Assembly: GCA_900491605.1 (NCBI GenBank)
Contig: UESW01003883.1
Location: forward strand, 1,154,414-1,218,413
Direction: 5' to 3'
Length of the DNA: 64,000 nt
From: Calamus simplicifolius
Taxonomy: Eukaryota > Streptophyta > Magnoliopsida > Arecales > Arecaceae
The position numbers were made by a program, and so were the translations under genes. A model generated the notes under the pieces. That model was not told the DNA's origin. It saw nothing but the letters and a program-made list of their open reading frames with translations, and did not search any database. Within the stretch, counting starts at the first letter, position 1. The number at the start of each line of letters is the position of its first letter. Below, in pieces: positions 38,701 to 51,300 of the stretch.

Positions 38701-39336
38701 ATCTTAGAGAATCAACAATGATCAATGAGTCAGGAATTATTAAGTCATCTCTCAAACAGGTCACGAAATCCAGGAAAATGAGACAAGGGGGAAAATAAAG
38801 AAATAGATTAACTGAAATAACTCTATTGGCATTCAGAAAGAAAGAATCAAGTAGCAAAAAGGTACGCAAACAGTGATATCTGAACATATTTCGTCATCTT
38901 GTTTTGGTATTATGATCCAATTAGTCCCATACAGAAGGATGAGATTTTCCAAGTTTGTGAGCATGAAACAAACTATGGATTTTTTTTAGAATTAATTAAA
39001 TTGTCTATTTAACATAACAATATTCTCAGGCTATACTGTTATATCTTCTTGGTAAATTATGTTCTTTTTTTCTAGTTTGCACAAACTTGTGGTCTTATTG
39101 GACTTCAGATTCTTGTTTGGCTTCCTAATATCTTGATTGTCTTATTTTATCATGCAGAACCCGTCAGAGTGAATGGGGCTTCTTAGGGTTTCTACTCCGT
39201 TATTGGACAAGGATTCATCTAACAGAGAACACTAGCAGAAAAGGTGCCAACAAGCTTAAATTGTAAAGATGCTGGCAGTTGGGTAACAGTGGCCTGGGTT
39301 CAAATCTTAACTTCACCCGAGCTTCCTCCTGCCCCT

Positions 39337-39383
<47 letters not shown>

Positions 39384-42300
39384 AGTGCACGCGCGCGCAC
39401 GCAGAGTAGATTAGCTACCTCAAGAATACACTTTGTCAGGGTACATTTTCCTCAAACAGCAAAACAATTTGACAGTATAATGGAAAAATAGAATCAATCT
39501 ACAGGACTGAGAGAAGACAATCTAAAACCAAGAAAAGAAAAATATAGTTCATATAAATGATTAATCAGGTCATCTTCAGTTTTTCAAAGAGTCATGTAAC
39601 ATTACCTTAATAACCAATTGAAATACTCTCAGAGTGTCCACAATTACTTCAGCCAATTGCACCCCTATAAGAAGGGGAAAAAAAGAATTTCAATACAGTA
39701 CTCTATAAACAATTGCACATCTTCCAAATTTGGAATATGAATGTTCTCACTGAAATATAATAAAACATACCTTGATCTTTCATGACTTCAGAAATTTCTT
39801 CCATCTCTAATCCTTGCTCACCAGATTGGCAAATGGAAGAATGAACAGATTTCAAGAGCTCATGAGAAAAGGTAACCGCTTCATCTGCTGATAACAACTG
39901 CAGGGCACACGTAGTCATAGCATCCCAAGGCAACTCATTATGAGGCACAGTTGATTGGATGTTACCACCATGGTACTGACATGAGCTTGAACTTTCTGAC
40001 AAAGATGAAATACCAATTGATTCTACAATATGGGAGCTCCCTTGATTGTTCTCATCATATGATACAGAACAAGTAAGGTGATGCTTATCCATAGAGTACT
40101 GAATTGCATCACCTCTTGAAAATGTTGCACGATTTAGAATTATTCCGATACCTGGGAAACCTTTCTCTCGACGAGAACACAAATTAGCATCTATTTTTGT
40201 TTGAGTTTTCTGTTTCTTAACTTTCTCACTAGTGCTCAATTTTATTTTATCGCTTTTACGTTTTAAAACCTTTGGATCACCAACCTCATCCAAGTGCTCC
40301 ATTGGGAAGGAAGATTTTAAACTGTTCGGCTCATCAACCTCACCAACTCCTTCCTTCAGCAAGACAGGTGAAACAAAGAGTTCTCCTGAAGAAATAAGAG
40401 CAAACAGGTGAAAAATTTCACCACATTGCAAATCTTCAGTAAGATTAACCCCATCTTCTCTTAGATCTTTTTCTTGCTTAGTAAGCCAACTTGAAAAATT
40501 AGCAGCCCTTTTTCCTGAATCAATTGGAAAGGGAGAAGAAGAAGCATCATGCCAGAACTTCCGGGATAAGACAAATGGTTGAATTCCATCTCCAGGAACC
40601 TGTTCAACAAAGAAAAAGAGGTGTAAGGAATCAATGAACGTGCAGTAGTAATTCAGATAAACCAAAAATAGGACCATCACATCAATACAAGTACTGAACC
40701 CAAGGAAAATAATTGAAGAAATTAATTGCAGTTCCCGAATATTAATGATCCTTTTCATACATCAGAATAATCAACTTCCATAATAAGGCTGACATGTAAT
40801 ATTTTACCCTTGCTTTATAACCAAAATGTTTTAGAGAATGAGACTTAGGTACAACAATAAAGATTATCTGATATGCCAGGTCAATGCAGATCAGTAAAAT
40901 TCGACAGTTAATGCAAAGGAATCATATCAACGTACAATTACTTTAATACCAAAACTGATGGAATGTTATGCAAGTACATAATAGTATTATGGCTAACATT
41001 TATTCTTTACAGCAGAAATTACATAGAGTAAGTTATAGTCTTCCTCAAACAGATTTTGTTAGGTGGATTGGATCTCCATTGCATGAAAATGTGATGTCAT
41101 GTTCTTGCCTAACCTTCTGCATAATTTGGTCCAGAGAGAAGCCTAAGCTGGACTACTTACCAAGAAGTTCCTTTCTTTGAGATAGTTAAATGCTGCAAAT
41201 ATGTCACGCTCAGAATACAGGTGTAGAGTTACTGCTAATGAGTTTTGCACTTCAGATGCTGCCGAGGTGCTTAGAAAGACCAGTTTCAAGAGCTCCACAG
41301 CATTGGCAATTGTTAGTGATTCATGTACTTTCCTTTTGATGATGCCACCTCTGCTTTCAAAATCTTGAAAAACTTTCCTCGAAGGCGATGAGAACTTGAC
41401 CTACTTCGTTCAGTTGTTGAAATAACATTGACACTTTTGCATCTGTTAACATATTCCTGAGTTCCATCTCCATGAACTGCAACCTGGGAATAAAAGATAT
41501 AGTTTAGAGTCAAGCATTGGGCTCAATTTCACAAGTTAAATCATAACTTACAGATTCTTGGACATCTGAACTTGTTCCATCAGTTGGAGGAATATCTGGC
41601 CACTCCTTTCCATGCCTAGAGCCAATCCTCTTTGCAAACTCCATCTTTGCGATCCTTTTGTATCGAAGGACTTCATCAACAGCAATCTTTATATCTGGAT
41701 CTTCAAAATCATCCCAACGGTGTTGCTGGAAATTTGTCTCAAAATTATAGTCATGAGTAACAGATAAATTTTGAGTAAGAGGTTCCTTTTCTTGCGTTCT
41801 CTGTGTTGCATCCAAGTATCTCACATACCGTTCTGCAAGAACATTACATAATCTCATCACAGCTCTCCTAATGTTTACATTACTATTTAATATAGCCATT
41901 CGTCTTGCGCAAGTGCCTGGAAGTGCTGGAAGATCAGAAAGTGAGGGCCAGTCAACACGATAAAATCTTGCTCCAAGGGTTGCACGTTGCCTTGCATATT
42001 GCATCACTAGTTGCCTGGAAAAAGAATATATGCACCAAATATAAATGAAGTTTTAAATAAAAATAAAATCATCACGCATTTTTCACAAATGATGTCTTCA
42101 TTAGTCTCAATTAAGTGGCCAAGTGAAGGCCTGCAAGATAATAAGTTCAATAACTCCTGTATAACAAAGAAAAGTATTATGACTAAATACTCTCAATACC
42201 TATCTGAACCGTCACTCCATGAGAACCTTTTCCTACGCTTGCGCTTTCTCCTTGGAATGGTACACTGGCTGATGAAAGCACATTTTATACCATCTTCCCC

Positions 42301-45300
42301 ATGCATCTCAGATTCTACTGTAGCATTGACATGAATACCATTTCTGTCAACTGGCAAGCGGCAACCATGATTTCCACTAGAATCGAAAGTAAAAGTATTT
42401 CCTCCCTTGGTTTTCTCATCAGAATTAGGTGTAGCAGAAATTGTTTGTCTGCTCAAGTCTGTAGTTTCGTTGACATCTTGAGTATGCTCCGGAGAACAAC
42501 ATTTTGAAGATATCTTCATTTTCGAGCAAATGTCCCACAATCATCTGCATCTATATGGTTTTTCTGCTTTGTGGTTCTCGATATGCTAGGATTTCTTTGA
42601 AGTCGGGATTGCCGTTTATCATAGGAGACACGAAGCACCTGCAGGAAGCAATGTTACTAAAGAAAATCCAGGTAGCTAAAAGTGCAGTAGTTAATCAAAC
42701 TTTGAAAGGATTTCAATAATAGAAAATGATCGAGGAACAAGATGCACCCTAGCAAAATGATCATAACAAGAAATCTACATATGTGACTCAATGGGCGAAA
42801 AAAGAACCCATATGACAATATAACAAGCCTAAGACAGAAAAGCAAAGCTTTTCATTAGTGAAACCCAATAAAATTAATTGACAATTTACATTAAAAAGAA
42901 AAATCCATAACAAATACAGATGACAAGAAGGCATCTCCAAAGAGATAGAGCCAACTTCTCTGATGAGAACTTTGATGATAGCAATTTCTAACAACAATAA
43001 TGTACACCATTGCACTTTCTATCTTAAAAATAACAGTTAAGGCAGACTTTCAGATAACAGGAGATGAAGATGAAATTATATTTTAGGACAAGTTGCATGA
43101 TCTGGTTCAATCAGTTTAGCTTAATTTTTGGGGTTCAACCCATGATGACATTCCATACTAAGTTAATTGATAAAAAACTTGGATCAGGAGGGAAAAGGTA
43201 ACTCAGTGAAGAATGGTGACATGGATTTTATTTAGTTATCACTCATTTGCTTGGGGGGAAAATAAGAACGGAAAACTTTCTTACCCTTATTTCCAAAGTT
43301 TGGTTGAAAAGTGAAAGGAAAATGGATGGTCGGATCCACATATATTTTCTCTCCCCTACTGAAAGACTTTTCATATGGAGAGGTGGTATTTTAACTTTTC
43401 CATCCTCACAAAAAAATTTTGCTAGCACCAAACGTTCAAAATTGCCCTTCTAACTTTGTTTTATTTCCTTTTCTATTATATTTATATTATATTACTATAA
43501 TATATCATATCATATCATATATTATAGTATATAAACTAAAATTATAATAGATAAATGATAATATAATATAGTATAATATAGAGCTAGACCTGTAGCCAAC
43601 TCTTTGATTCGGTCATCTCCTCCACCCTTAAATCCACATGATTCCTGGAGCCACCCACCTTTTCCACTTTTTTCATCTTTAGTATCCATAAACTGTATGG
43701 ATCCAAGGATGTGGGAGGTGACTGGTTCTAATCTTGACTACATTCGAATGTAATTAAGTCTAACTCATACAATATAATATAATAAGTAGACTTAATTACA
43801 TTCAAATGTAGCCAGATTTAGGATCCGATTACCTTTTTACCCTTGAATGCACATAGATCCCGAAGCCACCCCACCTTTCTCACTTTTTCCATCCTTGGGA
43901 TCCGTGAACTGTATGGATCCAAAGGTTAGGGAGATAATCGGATCTAGACTTGGCTACATTCGAATGTAGCCAAGTCCATCTCATATACTCAACTCATCTA
44001 AGCCTTTTCCTAACTACATGGGGTCGGCTACATGAATCTGCTTCCTCCACTCTGCTTTATTCAGGACCAAGTCAACATTTAAATTATAAATAGTTATATC
44101 TTTTTTAATTATTTCTGCCCATGTTAGTTTATGTCTACCTCTACCTCTATCCTTACTATGAATTGTCAAAAGATCACTCTTTCTAACTTGAGCATCTAAA
44201 GGCCTACGCTGTATATGTCCAAACCACCATAATCAATTTTTTCTCATTTTATCTTCAATTGGGGCTATTCCTATCATTTCTCTTATATGTTTATTTCTAA
44301 TTCTATCTTTTAAAGCTTTACCACATATCCATCTTAACATACACATTTCTGTTACACTTAATTTATTCACATATTGTTTTAATATTGCCTAACACTCTGT
44401 TCTATATAGCATAGCTGGCCCAATAACAGTTTTATAGAATTTTTCTTTTAATTTTAATGGGATGCACCGATCATACAATACTCCCAAAGCACTCCTCCAC
44501 TTAATCCATCCTGCTTTAACTCTATGATTCATATCTTCACCTATTTCACCTTCTTACTGGATAATTGATCTCAAATACCTAAATTTTTCACTCTTTGTAT
44601 CTCTTGGCTTGCAATCTTCATTGTTTCTTCATTTATATTTCTACTCCCACTAAAATTACAAATCCATTTCATATAATAATATATATTATTATAATAATTC
44701 CTAATGTAATCTTTATTTTAGGAGTATTATAGTCAAATTGGTATTCTCTCGTGTAAAATTATCCCCAACCAAATATAGGAAAATATTTCCAGAGCTATTC
44801 TCCCATACAAATTTCCTATCAACCAAACATGATAAAATTTATTTTTTCCTGAAAATCTTTTTCCAGAAAAATGAATCTGGTGCAGCAAAACTTTTTTTAG
44901 GAAAATACCAAACAAACACTTAAAGAAAAAACACAACAAACAAAGAAGACAAAATTGGAGTCCTTAGAAAGGTACCTAAGTGAATTCAGGGAAACAAGGC
45001 ATCTTACACAAACTATTTGTTAGCATTAAAAGTATACACACAGAAGAAAGCAGTTACACATGTACTATCTAGTATCGAAAATTGGTGACTTCAAATTGTT
45101 TTCTTACATAAGGTGCATGGAGCCTCTATTCACTTGTCAAAGATGGAGTGTTTTTAATTATTAATTGGAATATATGTAAAAGAAGATGATGGCCAGTTAA
45201 TAATGAAACGGAGTATATTTGTTTGAACCAAGGAAGTGAGGAACTGTTTGAAGGTAGCAACCAGAACATTAATGGAAAGTGGAATCCAAAACAAAGGACA

Positions 45301-48300
45301 CCCAATGGATATTTATTTTGATCACTTTTTTCTAAGAAGAAGGGAGAGAGACCCACCTGCATGTAAATTTACCAAGCTATGTGATGGCAGAACTTGAATG
45401 GGCCAGACAACTTATATGTCAAATTAACGAGATGGGGTGATTTAAAGAGTTGAGTTGAGTTGGGTGAATTAAAGAGATGGCTTTTGTAGTAATTAGTGAT
45501 CAAAGCTCAAAGGGCATCACACAGCGTACATGTCAACTTACAATAATATGGAAAAGGAATGAAAGAATATATGCATATAATAGTGTGGCCTTGGACCACA
45601 AACCTCCCAAGGATTCGGAATTACTTTTAGCTTTACAAGTGAGTACCATGCTCTAACTCACAATTACATTAAGTTCGCTCCACCTCTCTCCTGATCAGCT
45701 GTACAAGGTCCTCATCTCAAATTTATATAATTAAGATAGAGTTTCATACAGAAACAATATACTTTAGGTGAGTACCGATTTGAGATACTGTAACTCCCAA
45801 ATTTTGAATAAACGGTTCATTAGGTCACATCCATTGATGAATTCCAATATGTTCGCTTTCTTTCCTTTCCCAACTTAGTCACCTAAGCAAGAACCATAAA
45901 ACCCAGCATCTGTGTATTCCCCGTTGTACTTGGCTGGGCCTTCACCCCCCTTCCTCCAAAGAGTGAATACACAAAAACCAAATGACAGGCTATTTGGATT
46001 CATCAGAAATACCGATCAATAAAGTATGTTTATGTAGTTTTCCATTGAGTTTTATGAACCACCCACAGGCATGAGAGAAATAGAGAGCACTTCCTGGACA
46101 AAAGAGTTTGAGGGTGAAAAAAAAGGAAGTGTAGAGCTGTCGCATGAAACAAGAATAAGATGACTTTATATTTTCTCCCACCTGTTTCAGGGTTTTATTT
46201 CATTGACTTTTTTTTTCTAATTGAAAACTTTGATCTACATGTGTTAATTATCTCTTAGTTTTAAACAAATTTTAGTTGTAGGACCTTGGGAACAATCCAT
46301 ATTTTGTTAACATAATCTTTAAAATAGCACATGTAATCTTTATGATTTTAAACGTTTTTGTATGATATGTTGCAAATTTGTGGTAAACAAATTTGTGTTA
46401 TTGCTGTCGGCCATGTCTCCAAATTCAGAGGTCATGACTGTTGATCAATGAAGCATGATTGAATCTCTCAATCGATCTATCTGGAACAATTTTGTAATGA
46501 GAACAATCATAACTTGTGATGTGTAAGGATGCCTTTTTAATTATTTAGCTCCAAAAAAAAATCAAGAACAATTTAATATTTTACATAGATCAGGTGGATT
46601 AATTAAGTCAAGTTAACTTTTTCTTTCTTTTTGTTTTTCCTTTGGACTGACATGGTAACTGATGACAGCTTAAGATCAGCTTTTTTATGGCCTAAAACGA
46701 AAAAGAATAACACAGTCTGAAACCAATGCAGCACAAGAGGCTTATGGATAAATTCAGTGAACTGACATTTTAAATTTAGATGGCTTGGAATTCACAAAGA
46801 AACTAGAAGCAACCATAACAAAGGGGTTCATTGGATTCCAGCCAATGATTCTGAAAGCCAAGCAAGATGATCGAAGCCCTACATTGCAGCAGTGTACCAG
46901 GATCTGAGGAGGCTTTCTATGACATCGCTACAATCATATGGAAAATCATCCAACTGCCTGACAGGAATTATAAACTCTGGAGTGTCTTGTATTCTGTTCT
47001 TATAATAATAAGCCCAAGATATACAATTATGCTCCAGTTAATGATATTTAATTTTATATGACATAATTGTGCTCTTCCTATATGGCTAGCTATGAACACT
47101 ACTTAGCAAACGAACAACTAGTTTCAATAAAATATCAACTTGTCATTTTTTAATGCAATCCCATGCTGAAATCAATCTTTCACATCACTGAAGAGGTTCA
47201 ATTTTCAAGAAGGATTAAAGAAACTATAAATCAGAATTGTGAAAACACATGATACCAATCATCATCAACATATACTATCATAATGTGAAGGATACGATAA
47301 GTAGACCACAAAGATAACACTGACCTGTTCTAGTGTAAGATTCAACTCTCTAGCAATCTTTGCACAATCTTTGAATGAAATTTTCTTCCCTGGGTCAATA
47401 TCTTTTACCCGCTTAAGCAATTCCATGCGTTGTTCAGCAGTCATAACACGAACTGAAGCCCATGAACGGAAATGAAACAGCTGTAATTTATCAAGTACCA
47501 GTCATTTTCAAATTTACTAAGTTCACTACTTGAGGTATAGTTTCACAAAGTCATAAAAAGTTAATTAAATGCTCCTAATGCATTGTTCAGCAGTCATAAC
47601 TCAAACTGAAGCCCTTGAACAGAAATTAAACAGCTGTGATTTATCAAGTACTGTTTATTTCAAAGTTGCTAAGGTCATTACTCACAAGTTATGATTTCAA
47701 AAAGTCCTAGTAAAATGCTTCTAAAATACAGCATTTATAAGGTTTGTTTCTAAGGAAAAATAGTTCCTTCCTGTGCACAAAGTATTTTGAGATGTCAATA
47801 GCAACTTGAAGCACATGCTCTGTATGGCACTGCAGTCTATCTCAGTGTCATAATTCACATGGAAGCATGCATTCAAGGATTGATCAATGCAAGTAATTTA
47901 AGTTAGAGAGTTCATCTCCCTGTGCCATTCTTTGCTCAAGTTTGGAAATGGTTGCCCATGTCCTAAGGACCACTTGTGCCATTAAAGCATAGCACAGTGG
48001 AGGATGCTTTGTCACAGGGAGTTGCTCAAGGATTACTTGTGCATAAATGGTGACATGGAGAAATTCAGGGCCCCATCCAACTGATATTTGTCCAGAAATG
48101 CATTTCAAAAATCAGGGCAGAAGCGTAAGTGACAATGGAGATATTTAGGGTCCCATCCATGAGAGGAGAAGCATCATGGTTCTGCAAAACTTGAGGCAAC
48201 CATGGTGGATGACAAAAATCTCAATATCAAGGTTTTGTTCCCGAAATCAAGAGTAGTTCATGGAGTGTTACTATAGCCTAATCAAGAGGATACCACAGTT

Positions 48301-51300
48301 AGGGAATAATGGAAACACATGGGATATCTAGAAGTGGAGTGGCTCATGAAAAAGGAGAGGAATACATCCAAATTTCAAAGATGAGAAGCAAGTAAAACAA
48401 CAAAGAATGTTCCTCTTAGATATGTTATGCTTCACAATAGTAGTAACACATAATGCAAGCTCACTCTTTCTAGGGTAGAGGCATAGAGCTGAAGGACCAA
48501 CTCCTTCACACATACCTTAAGGATAAAGTAGTTGTGGCAAACTTGCAAAATTCAAGCTCACACAAACAAGTTCATGATTCATCCTCATTATCATGGACGA
48601 GTTCTAGAAAGAAGAGCTTTCTGTAGGAACCCAATGCAACAATAATAAAAGAACTATGGGGTGAAGAACCAAGGGTCAACCTGGTAGCAACCATGAAGAC
48701 AGCTTGACACCAATGACTGCAAGTGCAAGAGCATAACACATGACAAAATGTCATGGAAGAATAGAACACATGTCAAGAGCAAGGGCAAGATGTATCAGGG
48801 ACCATTCCATTGCTATATCAGAATAGGCCACAGATGTACTAACACTGACCATGAAAAGACATCAATGAACATATGCAAATGCAAGATTAGAAGGGGCACA
48901 AATCAGGTGTCAAGATTCAAAGGTATTAAACAGGATCGTTGTTATATGTGGCACAAATCAGGTATCAAGATTTATAGGTGTTAAACAGATTTGTGATCAA
49001 TGCATCAATGAAAAAAAAGACCTAAGGCAACAGATTTCAGAGCATTGAAGTCATTGGATTGCCAAGAGATTTGGCCTTTAAATCAGAGTACTAGTCAACA
49101 GACTATTTAGTAAGGGCCAACTTTTGTGACGTTCAATGTTTCAATTTGAAACGTTAAAAAGCAAAGACTTCTTGTTTAAGAAATTAAAGTCTATTAAAAT
49201 CATAAATAGATGATAGTTTCCTAGATTTGTGCATGAATCTAACCAAGGATGAAAGATTTCTTTTTTAAAAAAATGTCAAAAATAAGCTTGACTGGGCTAC
49301 ACCACATAATCTCCACTCAGACCTACTCTTGTCTAGATTTAGATGATGGAGGTCTAACATTAATGGTCCAAATCATTGGATATAATCTATTACCTTTAAA
49401 ATTCATATACACCAAAAATCAAATGATTTGGAGACCTCTAGTCCATCAAGTTGTCAAGAAAGGGACAATCCAAATAACACAAAATAATGCATTTTTATGA
49501 TCTCTTGATGCATGAGCTTGGGTATCCAAATCACATGAATTTTGGTGTATAGGCATTTTATGGGCCGCCTAGAATCCTACAAATGAAATTGCAGCATAGC
49601 TCAAGTTATAATGTGAGTGAGTTCTATATAATTGGATTGCATTGTAAGTAAACTAATACTATTTGGAAGGTTATAGCTATAAGATCGCATTTGACCATCC
49701 TATTTGTACTATCAAAAATTGTTATTATAAATTGTTCTCAATAAATAAAATATTATAATAATATTACATTATACTACTATTATTATAATATAATAATGAT
49801 AATAATATTTTTAATATTTTTATTATTAGTTACTAATTACCTTATAATATGTTATAAAAATTATGATATCATTATTCTAATAATATAATATTATATGTTA
49901 TTATGTTATAATAAATATGATTGTTTTTATGTTTCGAAACTGAGTTGACTCCCTATAAGTTGATCTGCAGCTATTTTGGCTATAAATCAAATCTTCAATA
50001 TTTATTAATCAATTCTCATTTATTATACAAGGCCCAAACCCTAAGGACTATTTCGGATATGTCATATTTGGTGGATTTTTTGCATTACCACATTTCACCA
50101 ATAATTTTTCAGGTTAGGTTGTATATATTTATTCCCTTCCCCAAAATTACATTTCGTTGTAGATACATAAATTGTGCAACTAAAGTGGGCCAAACAAATC
50201 TACAACTACAGTGATGGTGACAAAACTCATAGTCTCATAGTTCAATAGTTTTGTGGTAGTTCAACAACTGGACGAGAATAGCAAAGTTGCTCATGCCAAA
50301 ATATGAGGGAGAATATTGTTTTATCTTCATAAATAAAAATGAATTAGTGTCACAAAATGATAAATTAAGTGTAATAATATGTGAATAAATTAAGTGTAAC
50401 AAAAATGAATATGTTAAGATGGATATATGGTAAAACTTTAAAAGATAGAATTAGAAATAAACATATGATAGGAGTAGCCCTAATTGAAGATAAAATAAGA
50501 AAATCGATTGCAATGGTTTGGATACATACAACGTAGACCTTTAGATGCTCCAGTTAGAAAGAGTAATCTTTTAACAATCCATGATAAGAATAGAGATAGA
50601 GGTAGATCTAAACTCACATGGACAGAAATAATTAAAAAAGATATAACTATTTGTAATTTGAATGCTAACTTGGTCTTGAATAGAGCAGAGTGGAGGAAAC
50701 AGATTCATGTAGCCGACCCATGTAGTTGGGAAAAGGCTTAGATGAGTTGAGTTGAGTTGTAGTGTCACAAAATAAATAAGGATCTCTTACTAGAAATTAT
50801 GTCCAATGAAAATGTTCCCAACTGATATAGCAAGACTTCACAGTACAAAAATAAAAGTCAAACCTCATGAACAGAAGATCCAGGGAATGCATGTGAAGCA
50901 ACTGCTGGATCAGCTGCCGAATAGAAATACTCCAAGGTTTCCCAATACGCATCAACAACATCCTGCTTTGAAAGGATGAAATCATGTCGATATCTAGGAC
51001 GAAGATCAGCCTTGACATGTGAAGATCGGATGGTTGTTGACAAAGGTTCTTCAATGTAAGGTTTAAGCTCCATAGCATGTGTCAGGACAGCATGTGCAAG
51101 CACAGTGGCATCTCTTGCAGATTCTTCTCTCACTAATTGAATCAACTAGAAAATAGGGGGAAAAGCCTATTAGTTTTCTTGAAATGCTGTTAAAGTAGAT
51201 GATATAATATAAATGTCATAAAGGCACCAAGTATTGAGCTTCTTTCATCTCTGAGCATGCCCTATAAAAGTTAACATGCATCTGATTATATGCATACCAA

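Larger units (their letters stand above)
36410..39605 (-). other. TFIIIC gene intron 14 (3.2 kb)
   Basis: Holds two related MITE-like units (38030-38196 and 38464-38662) and a TC repeat (39339-39382). The rest has no recognised feature. Confidence 0.8.
42639..47324 (-). other. TFIIIC gene intron 9 (4.7 kb)
   Basis: Contains an AT-rich block (43480-43600), two palindromic repeat units (43604-43976) and an inverted RTE-like LINE end (43985-44665). No gene seen in 44700-47300. Confidence 0.8.

Noticed and set aside
43236..43455. MITE-like stretch with TTTGGTTGAAAAGTGAAAGG and CACCAAACG
   Set aside because: Suggestive words but no matching terminal inversion or target duplication could be set.
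44730..44935. Possible foldback element ending CCAAACAAACACT
   Set aside because: The left end matches too weakly and no duplication was found.
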